This document shows positions 34,775 to 42,953 of a DNA stretch of 64,000 bases, in pieces. The stretch is from the NCBI GenBank assembly GCA_006226495.1, contig SBGU01000054.1, positions 1 to 64,000 on the forward strand, read 5' to 3'. The stretch's first letter is position 1. The number at the start of each line of letters is the position of its first letter. The notes beneath the pieces are model-generated. The model ran no database searches and was not told the origin of the DNA. It was given only the letters and a program-made list of their open reading frames with translations. A program made the translations under genes and the position numbers. This stretch comes from Alphaproteobacteria bacterium. GTDB taxonomy: Bacteria; Pseudomonadota; Alphaproteobacteria; Sphingomonadales; Kordiimonadaceae.

Positions 34775-35350
34775 TTATGGTTCGCGTGCGTCCGTCCCTT
34801 GTGGTGGCACACCATAGTTCCAGAAAATGCCGACCTTGAAGACCTGCGACGGCTGCATGTTGCTGAGCGTGACGTCCGGTACGCCGGCCTGTGCCAGCGC
34901 GTCAGCGTTCAGCGACACGACGCTGGTGCCGTCATTGGCGGCATAGGCCGGGCGGCCCCGGTTCGCTGGCGGCCCGGAGGACACCCTGGCTTTGGCCAGC
35001 AGCGCGGTACCGTCCGGCGGCGTGGACTGGGTTGCGTTCACGTCAGCGGCGTTGAAGCTGTGGCTGTGTTGCGGCATCTGGCTTATTGTAACAGCCTGGC
35101 TGGTGCTGCCACCGCTTTGTCCCAGTGTATAGTTGCCAATGCCCACCCCTTGCCCGCACATGATGGGCAGGCGGCCCCGAAAGTCGGGCAAGGTGAAATT
35201 GGTGCCGTCGCTGGGACCAAAACTGGTGCCGATAACGGCATATAGGGCGGGGTAGGTGGCGATGGCGACCGAACGACCGTCACATTCCAGATAATCGTCC
35301 GGCACGGTTGCGCGCGCGAACAGGCGGATTTCACCAACAATATAGGTCAT
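34775..35350 (-). CDS. Tail-collar domain protein, type 3 of trio B
   Basis: A 191-aa single-domain protein: MTYIVGEIRLFARATVPDDY, FTLPDFRGRLPIMCGQG, MPQHSHSFNAADVNATQSTP and the variable loop ARVSSGPPANRGRPAYAAND, followed by SNMQPSQVFKVGIFWNYG. The SGPPAxRxxPAYA loop is shared almost word for word with the protein at 37831-38409, marking a third-type domain. Its start overlaps the stop of the double-domain gene by 4 bp (ATGA). No signal peptide is present. Confidence 0.85.
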   Translation of the reverse strand: MTYIVGEIRLFARATVPDDYLECDGRSVAIATYPALYAVIGTSFGPSDGTNFTLPDFRGRLPIMCGQGVGIGNYTLGQSGGSTSQAVTISQMPQHSHSFNAADVNATQSTPPDGTALLAKARVSSGPPANRGRPAYAANDGTSVVSLNADALAQAGVPDVTLSNMQPSQVFKVGIFWNYGVPPQGTDAREP

Positions 35351-36396
35351 GACGCATCTCCTTCCCCGGGGACCGGATAAAGGCCGGTGATGCAGATGAT
35401 GAACTGGACCGCCAGATAGGGTTGCATGGTCGATAGCGTGCTGCCGTCCCCCGTTTCGCCGACCGTGTCGGCATCCAGCGCAACAAGCGCAGGTGCATCG
35501 CCATTGTCTGCATACAGGCTGGCGCCGGCGGCGGCCCCCGAAGGCCCCGCAAAATAGTTCCCTGCCGGTCCGCCGGTACCGACCGTATCCGACGCCTGAA
35601 CCGCATGGGTGTGGGCCGGCATGCTGGTGGTGTGAATAAGGGTAGTTTCTTTCCCACCCTGCTGCCCCACCTGCTGGTTGGGCAATCCGGCACCCTGTCC
35701 GGCGCCGATGGGCGCGCGGCCCCTGAGGTCGGGCAGGGCAAAATCGCCGCCGTTATTCTTGCTGCCGAAGCGGGTGCCAAGAACCTGATAAAGCACGGGG
35801 TAGGTGCCAACGGGGTAAAAAGCACCGTCGCAGGCCGCCCAGTTGCGGGGGATATGGTCGGTGAAACCGATCATGCGGATTTCTCCGATATAGGGCTCGT
35901 CGTTGCCGCTGGTGTCATAGCAGATTCCGAAGCCGAGCCCGAGTGTCGGCTGGGCATTCGACACCGGTTCGGGGCTTGCGCTACCCGCCTGGGCGATCGT
36001 TTCCGTGGCCAGGCTGACACTGCCTGAGGCCGCATAAAAGCCGCTACCGGCTGTACCGATGCGGGCTGCGGCCATTTCCCCGCCCGGCGACGATTTGCTG
36101 CCGTCCGCGTTCATGACATTCAGGCTGTGGGTGTGGCTGGGTACGGCGCCCAGAACATTGCCCTGGGTCCCGATTTTCTGACCGCGCTGATAGGTGTCGT
36201 TCACGCAGACCGGCACACGCCCGCGCAGGTCCGGCAGGCCGAATTGTGTGGTGCCATCGCCGCCATAGGCCGTGCCGATTTCATCAAAAAGAAGGGGATA
36301 GTCGGTGATAGTCAAAAGGTCGCCATTGCATGACAACCAGCCTGACGGGGCTTGGGAGAAGGCAAAAAGCCGCAACTCGCCTGTGTGGATTTCCAT
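35347..36396 (-). CDS. Double tail-collar domain protein (types 1 and 2 of trio B fused)
   Basis: A 349-aa protein with two collar domains: 5-162 (GELRLFAFSQAPSGW, GGDGTTQFGLPDLRGRVPV, NAQPTLGLGFGIC) and 168-342 (PYIGEIRMIGF, GGDFALPDLRGRAPIGAGQG, MPAHTHAV, TMQPYLAVQFIICITGLYP). They correspond to first- and second-type domains. With the following gene it makes a full 1-2-3 trio in which the first two members have fused. A 179-bp AT-richer gap before it may hold a promoter. Confidence 0.85.
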   Translation of the reverse strand: MEIHTGELRLFAFSQAPSGWLSCNGDLLTITDYPLLFDEIGTAYGGDGTTQFGLPDLRGRVPVCVNDTYQRGQKIGTQGNVLGAVPSHTHSLNVMNADGSKSSPGGEMAAARIGTAGSGFYAASGSVSLATETIAQAGSASPEPVSNAQPTLGLGFGICYDTSGNDEPYIGEIRMIGFTDHIPRNWAACDGAFYPVGTYPVLYQVLGTRFGSKNNGGDFALPDLRGRAPIGAGQGAGLPNQQVGQQGGKETTLIHTTSMPAHTHAVQASDTVGTGGPAGNYFAGPSGAAAGASLYADNGDAPALVALDADTVGETGDGSTLSTMQPYLAVQFIICITGLYPVPGEGDAS

Positions 36397-36575
36397 TGGT
36401 TGTTCCCTGGAAAAATTGCTGGACCGACCGGCACAACAGGCCCCGCGACTTCGTCGGATTGGCGGGCGCCGATTTCCCTGTCCACAAAACAGCCGGCACG
36501 ACTACACATATAGTAAATATTAATACAAGTTAAGGATGAATTATCGAGGATGGGCCCCGGTCAGGGCGGACTCGA

Positions 36576-37121
36576 CTATTCTGCGCCGTGCGGCGGGTGC
36601 GGCGGGTGCGGCGTGGTGCGCAGCCACACCAGCATTTCCGGAAACAGCGGCGCGCCCACCGGGGCATTTCGCGTGCTTTCGTGCGCCATGCCGTACCAGG
36701 CCAATAGCGGGACGCCGACCGTGCCGCCAGCGTCATAGAGGTCCCGGAGCCAGGTCGCACTGCCCCTGTAGCCATCGTCATGGAACAGGACATCAAGCGG
36801 AATGCCCACCGCACGCGCGGCGGCATAGGACCAGGCCTGGGCCGCCATTTCCTCACCCATGTCGGCCTCCAGGCTGCCTGTGGCCTGCGCCCGCACGTCC
36901 GGGGGCAGGATGGCCAGGTGCCCGGCTTCATGCAGCAGGTCGCCGGGATACAGAAGCTTGTCTTCATCGACCGTCAAGGTGCCCTCCTCGATCCGGATGC
37001 CGGGCAGGAAACAGGTTTCCGGCACCGGCGCGGCATTTATCGGCAGCCCGATGCCAACCAGAAACCGGGCGATGCGGTCAACAATCGGGGTGCGGAAGGG
37101 CGCGCGGTCTGTCTCTGACAT
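36576..37121 (-). CDS. HExxH zincin-like protein in the collar operon
   Basis: I take ATG 37121 (181 aa, MSETDRAPFRTPIVDRIARF); upstream codons overlap the GNAT gene. LLHEAGHLAILP carries an HEAGH zinc motif at 64-68, and GEEMAAQAWSYAAA (about 89-102) offers a third ligand and a helix. The rest does not resemble a known peptidase family, and its C-terminus ends in PHPPHPPHG. It could be a cytoplasmic metallopeptidase or an inactive zincin. Its place between two collar trios, 10 bp after the GNAT gene, ties it to that system. Confidence 0.6.
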   Translation of the reverse strand: MSETDRAPFRTPIVDRIARFLVGIGLPINAAPVPETCFLPGIRIEEGTLTVDEDKLLYPGDLLHEAGHLAILPPDVRAQATGSLEADMGEEMAAQAWSYAAARAVGIPLDVLFHDDGYRGSATWLRDLYDAGGTVGVPLLAWYGMAHESTRNAPVGAPLFPEMLVWLRTTPHPPHPPHGAE

Positions 37122-37131
37122 GGATTTTCTT

Positions 37132-37620
37132 TCAGGCAGATGGGGCTTGGGGGGGCCGCTGCATGCACAGGCGGAAATCGTTGGTGCCGGTGATACGAAA
37201 GCCAAGCCGTTCATAAAGCCGTCTGGCCGGGTTGACCTCGTCCACCTGCAGATACACGGCCCGGCCTTCGCACTCGGCCCGCTCGATCACGCCCCTGAGC
37301 AACAGGCCGCCAAGGCCCTGGCCGCGCACGGCGGGCATCAGGGATATGTCGACGATATGGATTTCTCCCGCCGGGGCATGCAGGTACAGCCGCCCCACCG
37401 GGCTGCCCGCCAGTTCGACAATCATGCGTTCGGGGCGGGGTTTCCGGTACGCGGCATAGGACCGGTGCTGGGCGTCGAACTGCTGGTGCAGGAAGGCTTG
37501 TTTCTGTGCATCGGTCCAGGGCAGGAACGCCATTTCCTGCGCGCGGGTGCTGGCAAACAGGGCCCGAAGGAACGGCAGGTCGTCGGGTTCCGAAAGGGGG
37601 CGAAGATGGGGTGTCAGCAT
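37132..37620 (-). CDS. GNAT-family N-acetyltransferase in the collar operon
   Basis: A 162-aa protein. LRPLSEPDDLPFLRALFAST opens the fold, IHIVDISLMPAVRGQGLGGLLLRG contains the acetyl-CoA loop (RGQGLG), and LQVDEVNPARRLYERLGFRI is the C-terminal motif B. By family it moves an acetyl group from acetyl-CoA to an amine of a small molecule or protein. It lies between the first collar trio and the zincin-like gene, so modification of a collar protein or its ligand is possible but unproven. Confidence 0.85.
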   Translation of the reverse strand: MLTPHLRPLSEPDDLPFLRALFASTRAQEMAFLPWTDAQKQAFLHQQFDAQHRSYAAYRKPRPERMIVELAGSPVGRLYLHAPAGEIHIVDISLMPAVRGQGLGGLLLRGVIERAECEGRAVYLQVDEVNPARRLYERLGFRITGTNDFRLCMQRPPQAPSA

Positions 37621-37830
37621 ACGGGTTCCGTTGTTTGGAAACCGGATCGCAACGTCCGGTGCCGGTATGGGCTTGTGGGCACATGCAAGCCGGGTGAAAG
37701 AGCTGAAAATGGCATTTCAACACCTCGGATGGTAATTCTCGGCATGACCTTTTGCCAGAACAAGGTGGCTGATGTTGCCGACCTGAGGGACGCTCCGGCG
37801 CCCGAAAAGCGCCGGAGTGTGACGATTTTG

Positions 37831-38409
37831 TCAGCTACGCGCCGGGAAAACGCCGTTCTCCACACAGATGATGAAGTTGGACACCAGGTGCGGCTGCATG
37901 TTGGTGCTGGTCTGGCTGCTGTTGATGCCGGTCACTGACAGGCTGTCATACGGCATTTGCACTATTGAGGTGCTGGTATCGGGATAGGGTGCGTAGGCCG
38001 GTTTGTTGCGACTTGCCGGTGGGCCGCTCAGGGCACGCCCCCGTGCCAGCATGCTGTCGTGGTTGGTCGTCGGGGCTGTTTCGTCGGCCGGCGCGTTCAC
38101 GGCATGCATCGTATGGCTGTGGGTCGGCATGTTCGAAATATTCAGGGCTTTTGTTGCCTGCCCGGTCATTTCGCCAAGATAGTAGGGGCTGAGCCCCGGA
38201 CCCTGGCTGTAGCCGAAATGCAGCGGCGTGCGTCCGCGGAGGTCCGGAAGCTGGAAATAGGTCCGGGCGTCGCCCCCGTATATGTCGCCGATTACCGCAT
38301 AGAGCACGTTATATTGCGGAATGGAAAGGTGCTGCCCCGCGCAAAACATCCAGTTTTCCGGCGCATAATTGCCTGCGAAAACGCGGATTTCTCCGTAAAA
38401 AGCATCCAT
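37831..38409 (-). CDS. Tail-collar domain protein, type 3 of trio A
   Basis: A 192-aa single-domain protein: MDAFYGEIRVFAGNYAPENW, GGDARTYFQLPDLRGRTPLH, MPTHSHTMHAVNAP, the loop ALSGPPASRNKPAYAPYPD and NMQPHLVSNFIICVENGVFP. It has the third-type loop found also at 34775-35350. It lies 11 bp after the second-type gene. A GC-rich hairpin without T-run (37792-37817) follows, before the 210-bp gap to the GNAT gene. No signal peptide is present. Confidence 0.85.
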   Translation of the reverse strand: MDAFYGEIRVFAGNYAPENWMFCAGQHLSIPQYNVLYAVIGDIYGGDARTYFQLPDLRGRTPLHFGYSQGPGLSPYYLGEMTGQATKALNISNMPTHSHTMHAVNAPADETAPTTNHDSMLARGRALSGPPASRNKPAYAPYPDTSTSIVQMPYDSLSVTGINSSQTSTNMQPHLVSNFIICVENGVFPARS

Positions 38410-38420
38410 GGGAAATCTCC

Positions 38421-38966
38421 TTACTGGGCTTGGGGGTAAACACCCTTCAAAGCGATGATGAAATTGATGGCGAGGACGGGCTGGAGGTTATAGACGCTCG
38501 CCGGTTCCACGCCTTCCGGTGCGATGGCATGTTCGTTCAACTGGACAATATCATCCCCCGGTGCTTCGGACACATACATGGCGCGCGCCTGGCCGCCGCC
38601 GGTGGCGCCGATATAGCCTTTGTCGGGCTCGGTGATGAAGTCACCGGCGCCTTGTGCATCCGCAATGACCGTGTGGGTGTGCGCCGGCAGGTTTTCAGCG
38701 CTCAGGGTTACCCTTTCAACGCCTGTCGTCTGGCCCAGGCTGTACGCGCTCAGTTCCGGTCGCTGCCCGATTGAAAGCGCAATCCGGCCCCGCATGTCGG
38801 GCAGGCCGAACGTGTTGTGACCGTCGCCGCCATAGTCGGTCCCGATCACGGAATAAAGGGCGGTATATTGGGAAATCTGGAGTATCTGGCCATTGCAGAA
38901 GGCCCAATCGCGGGGCGCATAAGGGCCCGAGAACATGCGAATTTCGCCCAGATAGGGTTCAGACAT
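38421..38966 (-). CDS. Tail-collar domain protein, type 2 of trio A
   Basis: A 181-aa protein: MSEPYLGEIRMFSGPYAPRD, CNGQILQISQYTALYSVIG, GGDGHNTFGLPDMRGRIALS, LPAHTHTVIADAQGAGD and YNLQPVLAINFIIALKGVYP. PYLGEIRM and INFII mark the second type. One collar domain fills the whole protein. It lies 24 bp after the first-type gene and 11 bp before the third, so the three are co-transcribed. No signal peptide is present. Confidence 0.85.
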   Translation of the reverse strand: MSEPYLGEIRMFSGPYAPRDWAFCNGQILQISQYTALYSVIGTDYGGDGHNTFGLPDMRGRIALSIGQRPELSAYSLGQTTGVERVTLSAENLPAHTHTVIADAQGAGDFITEPDKGYIGATGGGQARAMYVSEAPGDDIVQLNEHAIAPEGVEPASVYNLQPVLAINFIIALKGVYPQAQ

Positions 38967-38990
38967 GATGGTTTCTCCTTCTTTTGGGGC

Positions 38991-39515
38991 CTAGCTGCGG
39001 GGCGGATAGACGCCGCCAGACGTGGCGATGCAATAGCGCAGGGCGATAGAGGGCTGGATGTTGGTAAAGGCTTTGCCGGCACCAGTGCTGCCCACCGTGG
39101 CGGGGGCAAGGTCGTCCGTGCCTTCCGTGGAGAAAAAGGATTCTCCGCCCGTGCCGCCGCCAACCGTGGCTGCGAGCAACTGGCCGGTCGGGTCGTTTTC
39201 GGTTCCGACACCCTTGAAAACCTGCACATAGTGGCTGTGGGCCGGCACCTGGGCAAGCTGGGTGCTTTCCGCACCACCGCGGGTCCCGAGCTCATAGGTG
39301 CCGAACCCGTTTTCGCCCTGGCCTACGGGCACGGTGCCACGATAGTCGGGCAGGTTGAAATGGGTCGTGCCATTGCCGCCATAGCGATTGCTGAGCAGCG
39401 AATAGAGTGCCTGGTTACTGGAAATCAGCAGTTCCTGGCCTTCGCACGGTGTCCAGCCTGCGGGTAGGATGCGGTTATAGGGGAAGAGTTTTATCTCGCC
39501 GAGATAATATTCCAT
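38991..39515 (-). CDS. Tail-collar domain protein, type 1 of trio A
   Basis: A 174-aa protein that opens the array: MEYYLGEIKLFPYNRILPAG, CEGQELLISSNQALYSLLS, GGNGTTHFNLPDYRGTVPVG, VPAHSHYVQV, TNIQPSIALRYCIATSGGVY. The YCIAT end marks the first type. Annotation pipelines call such proteins phage tail protein or microcystin-dependent protein MdpB, and their cellular role is unsettled. An AT-rich 376-bp region upstream probably holds the main promoter of the array. No signal peptide is present. Confidence 0.85.
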   Translation of the reverse strand: MEYYLGEIKLFPYNRILPAGWTPCEGQELLISSNQALYSLLSNRYGGNGTTHFNLPDYRGTVPVGQGENGFGTYELGTRGGAESTQLAQVPAHSHYVQVFKGVGTENDPTGQLLAATVGGGTGGESFFSTEGTDDLAPATVGSTGAGKAFTNIQPSIALRYCIATSGGVYPPRS

Positions 39516-39891
39516 AATAAGGTCCTGTCAGTTGGGGTTGAGACCCGGAAAACGGGAAGGACATCAGACAGGCACAACAATAAAAACCGACAAACTCAGC
39601 CAGAATGAGAAATATCTTAACCTTCAAGAGAAAAAATATTGTACTTCCCGATCCAATTTTAACGTTCAGATTGTAGCGCGCTCGCATGACGAAACAACGG
39701 CAGATTTGAAATATTCCGACTTTCGTTTTGCAGTCGCAGTTTCGGCAGAGAGCGCAGAAAATGCCCCGGGACCGAAACTGGACGTGTCAAAGCCGCGTTC
39801 CGGCAGCAGCGCATGAATAGAGCGACGCGCAGCCCGGCGATTTATGAACCTGAATTTATGGAAAGTTTTGCCACCTGAGGGTGGCGCAGCA
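39516..39891. other. AT-rich leader before the collar array, no gene
   Basis: This gap between rppH and the first collar gene is strikingly AT-rich between about 39580 and 39760, in contrast to both sides. On the minus strand it contains TACAAT and TTAAAATTGG elements, but I found no clean -35/-10 pair. A 70-codon frame (39475-39687) overlaps the collar start and lacks a ribosome site. Promoter or silencer binding (an H-NS-like or MucR-like factor) is plausible for such a leader. Confidence 0.5.
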
Positions 39892-40356
39892 TCAGCCCAG
39901 CAGTTCCGCCACCACCTGCGCATACACCGGGCGCTTGAAGGGCACGATCTCGTCCAGAAGTTCCTGCGTGCTGGACCATTTCCAGCGACCGAATTCGGGG
40001 ATTTCGGTATCGATGTTGATGGCGCTGTCGTCTGCTTTCAGGCGCATCAGGAACCATTGTTGTTTCTGGCCCCGGTATTTACCGCCCCAGACCACGCCCA
40101 GAAGATGCGGCGGCAGGTCATACATCACCCAGTCCCTGGTCTGGCCCAGGACATCGACCGCATCGGCCGGCACGCCGATTTCTTCCTCCAGCTCCCGCAG
40201 CGCGGCTTCTTCAAGGGCTTCGCCCGGGTCGACACCACCCTGCGGCATCTGCCAGGCGCCGGGGGTATCCAGCCGTTCGGCGGTGAAGACCATGCCTTCG
40301 GCATTGACAAGCATGATGCCCACACAGGGGCGGTAGGGCAGGCTGTCGCTATCCAT
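39892..40356 (-). CDS. rppH: RNA pyrophosphohydrolase (Nudix)
   Basis: A 154-aa Nudix hydrolase. The Nudix box GGVDPGEALEEAALRELEEE-IG fits Gx5Ex7REUxEExGU exactly, and YRPCVGIMLVN, DTPGAWQMPQGGVDPGE, KYRGQKQQWFLMRL and FGRWKWSSTQELLDEIVPFK are RppH hallmarks. It removes pyrophosphate from 5'-triphosphorylated mRNA and so starts decay. It lies 11 bp after the deacetylase gene, at the end of the conserved gpmI-envC-ctpA cluster. Confidence 0.94.
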   Translation of the reverse strand: MDSDSLPYRPCVGIMLVNAEGMVFTAERLDTPGAWQMPQGGVDPGEALEEAALRELEEEIGVPADAVDVLGQTRDWVMYDLPPHLLGVVWGGKYRGQKQQWFLMRLKADDSAINIDTEIPEFGRWKWSSTQELLDEIVPFKRPVYAQVVAELLG

Positions 40357-40367
40357 GAGGGGATGTC

Positions 40368-41516
40368 CTATTGTGCGGGCGGCTGGCGGTCTGCAACGGC
40401 GCTGACGGGTACCAGAAGGATGCCGCGGCTTTCAAGCCCTTCGGCCCACTGGCGCACGGCATCGAAGGTTACGGGGTATGGCCGGCCCATGCCGACCGCA
40501 ACACCCTGGGCCTTGGCCCGGACCTCAAGTGCGTCCAACTGGCGGGCAATCTCGTCGGCGGCCAGGTCGTCATCGATGAAACGGTTGCTGTAGGCGGTTG
40601 GCAGGCCAATGGCTGTCGCCATCGATGCCGCGCGCGAATACTGGCTGTCGCGGCTGTCGACAAACATCAGGCCGCGGGATTTCAGTTCGTCCAGCATCGG
40701 GCGCACGCTGTCGGCAGCGGCGGTGAAGCGCGAGCCCTTGTGGGTGACAATACCGACATAACCCGTGAGCCGGCCCATCGACGCCTTCAGGAGCTCGACA
40801 TTTTCCTTGGCCGACATGCTGGTGAGCAGGGTCAGCGACCCGGGGTCGTTCTGCGGATAATTGATCGGCTCCATCGGTACCATCAACAGCACTTCATGAC
40901 CGGCCTCGCGCGCTTTTTCCCCCCATTCGATGGGGTTCGAGGCATAGGGCGAAAAGGCAAGGGTAACGGCCGCCGGCAGGTCGGCAAGCGCCCGGCGGGT
41001 CATCAGGGCGCGCTGGCCCAGGTCGGTCACGATAATGGCGATGCGCGGTTTGGTGCCGTCGGTCGGTGCCGGTGCGGAATAGACATCGAACGGTTTGCGG
41101 CCATCTGCCGAAATCCTCGGCAGGGGGCCGGCGCCGGAATTGTCGATCAGGTCGGGGTCGGCCACCACAGGGATATGTTTGGGCAGGGTTGCAACACCCC
41201 GCGCCTCGCGGATATCCGCGACCTGGCCGGGTGCGGGCATCTGGGCGTCAGCGGCGGCAGGCGTGTTCCCGCCCTCGCCGGTCGCCATTTCATGGCCTGC
41301 GGCTTCGTCCTCGTCCATGCCGGCATCTGCCGGTTCGTCGCCTTGCTGCCGGCTTGCGGGTTCGGTTTCCGCCTGCGCGCGCGGGTGCTCTTCGGTTTTG
41401 GCAGGGGCGTGTTCCGCGTCCGGGTCATAGCTCAACTGAATGGCGACACCACCACCGAAGATCACGATGATGGTAATCGCCCAGGCGATCAACAGGGCAT
41501 TCAGGCTCGACGGCAT
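40368..41516 (-). CDS. Divergent polysaccharide deacetylase family protein (YibQ-like)
   Basis: A 382-aa protein: an N-terminal membrane anchor (about 6-27), an Ala/Glu/Pro-rich linker to about residue 130, then the domain with PRIAIIVTDLGQRALMTRRA, GHEVLLMVPMEPINYPQNDP, GLMFVDSRDSQYSRAASMAT and NRFIDDDLAADEI. This is the divergent polysaccharide deacetylase family usually placed after ctpA in alphaproteobacteria. It is probably periplasmic; enzymatic activity is not established for the family. It lies between ctpA and rppH on the same strand. Confidence 0.88.
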   Translation of the reverse strand: MPSSLNALLIAWAITIIVIFGGGVAIQLSYDPDAEHAPAKTEEHPRAQAETEPASRQQGDEPADAGMDEDEAAGHEMATGEGGNTPAAADAQMPAPGQVADIREARGVATLPKHIPVVADPDLIDNSGAGPLPRISADGRKPFDVYSAPAPTDGTKPRIAIIVTDLGQRALMTRRALADLPAAVTLAFSPYASNPIEWGEKAREAGHEVLLMVPMEPINYPQNDPGSLTLLTSMSAKENVELLKASMGRLTGYVGIVTHKGSRFTAAADSVRPMLDELKSRGLMFVDSRDSQYSRAASMATAIGLPTAYSNRFIDDDLAADEIARQLDALEVRAKAQGVAVGMGRPYPVTFDAVRQWAEGLESRGILLVPVSAVADRQPPAQ

Positions 41517-41557
41517 AAACTGCGTTCCCCGACTCGGTTGCGGTGGCTTGCTGTGTG

Positions 41558-42919
41558 TCAGCGTACCTCGGCTACCTGTGCTTTAGGCAGTGACGACATA
41601 TTTTTCAACAGCTTAATGGCATGCTGAAGCTGGATGTCCACCGGCGCTGCGCCTTCTTCACCATTCGATTCCGCTTTTTGCTCGGCCTTCAGTTCGGCCT
41701 GTTCCTCGGCGGTCAGCGGGTCTTCTTCACCGGCCCGGTCGACACGGTCCTGGTCGTTGGTGATATGGCCATTCAGGTCGGCTTCGCGGCGCTGCGCCTG
41801 CGCGCGGGCGCGGGCGGTCAGCACTTCGATATCGGGTTCGATGCCACGTTCCTGGATCGAGCGGCCAGACGGTGTGTAATAACGCGCCGTGGTCAGGCGG
41901 ATGGCCCGGTCACCGGTGCGGCCAAGACGGATTTCCGACTGCACGGTGCCTTTGCCGAAGGTGCGGTCGCCCAGGATCACGGCACGGCGATGGTCCTGCA
42001 GCGCGCCGGCCACGATTTCGGATGCCGATGCCGAATAGGCGTTTACCAGCACCACAATGGGTACACCGTTCAACAGGTCGCCCGGCACGCCATGTTCGGG
42101 GTCGCCGGAGGTTGCGTACCAGCGGTTGTTGTTCTGGCGCTTGCGGCCGCGGGTGGAAACGATCTCGCCCCGGTCAAGGAAGGCGTCGGAAACACGGATG
42201 GCTTCGTCCAGAAGGCCGCCCGGGTTGTTGCGCAAGTCCAGGATCACGCCGTCCAGATGGTCGCCCAGCTTTTCATTCAGGTCGCGGATGGCTTTTTCGA
42301 CCCCTTCGCCGGTCTGCATGTTGAAGGTGGTGATGCGGATATAACCGATGGTGTCGTCCTCGACCCGGTGGCGCACGCTGTGCACCAGGATCTTGTCGCG
42401 CACGATGGTCACGTCAAACGGCTGTTCTTCGCCTTCCCGGAGGATGGTCACCACGATGGGCGAACCCACGGGGCCCCGCATCTTTTTCACGGCTTCGGTG
42501 AGGGTCAGGCCCATGACAGACTCGCCGTCGATCTGGGAAATATAGTCGCCGCCCTGGATACCGGCGAGCGCGGCGGGCGTTTCATCGATGGGCGAGACAA
42601 CCTTCACGAGGCCATTGTCCATCTGGACCTCGATGCCCAGGCCGCCATATTCGCCTTCCATCTGCACGCGCACCTGCTGGTACACATCAGGGTTCAGGTA
42701 GGTCGAGTGCGGATCAAGCGACCTGAGCATGCCCTGGATGGCGGCTTCGATCACTTCCTTGTCGTCCACTTCATCGACATATTCAGAGCGCACACGCTCG
42801 AAAATGCGCATCAGCAGGTCAAGCTGTTCATAGAACTCGTCCTGGTCCTGCTTGGTGTCGGCGCTTGCGGGCAGCGCCATCATCAGGGCCATCAGGGTGC
42901 CTGTCACCAGTTTACGCAT
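41558..42919 (-). CDS. ctpA: Carboxyl-terminal processing peptidase, S41 family
   Basis: I choose ATG 42919 because it begins a clean signal peptide (MRKLVTGTLMALMMALPASA); an ATG six codons earlier is in frame. The 453-aa protein has an N-terminal cap, a PDZ domain (about 90-175: GEYGGLGIEVQMDNGLVKVV) and the S41 core with Ser/Lys in NAYSASASEIVAGALQD and TFGKGTVQS. The C-terminus is Glu/Ala-rich. It cuts periplasmic proteins at their C-termini, often cell-wall hydrolases. It follows the envC-like gene. Confidence 0.94.
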   Translation of the reverse strand: MRKLVTGTLMALMMALPASADTKQDQDEFYEQLDLLMRIFERVRSEYVDEVDDKEVIEAAIQGMLRSLDPHSTYLNPDVYQQVRVQMEGEYGGLGIEVQMDNGLVKVVSPIDETPAALAGIQGGDYISQIDGESVMGLTLTEAVKKMRGPVGSPIVVTILREGEEQPFDVTIVRDKILVHSVRHRVEDDTIGYIRITTFNMQTGEGVEKAIRDLNEKLGDHLDGVILDLRNNPGGLLDEAIRVSDAFLDRGEIVSTRGRKRQNNNRWYATSGDPEHGVPGDLLNGVPIVVLVNAYSASASEIVAGALQDHRRAVILGDRTFGKGTVQSEIRLGRTGDRAIRLTTARYYTPSGRSIQERGIEPDIEVLTARARAQAQRREADLNGHITNDQDRVDRAGEEDPLTAEEQAELKAEQKAESNGEEGAAPVDIQLQHAIKLLKNMSSLPKAQVAEVR

Positions 42920-42953
42920 GGTACTACTACCTTTCATTCATGTCCGCCGCGCC

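Noticed and set aside
31138-39515. Prophage or phage tail remnant
   Set aside because: Only collar domains occur. There are no capsid, portal, terminase, tail tube, baseplate, integrase or lysis genes, and no att-like direct repeats.
39475-39687. A 70-codon frame in the AT-rich leader
   Set aside because: It overlaps the start of the first collar gene and is driven by AT-rich composition. No ribosome site.
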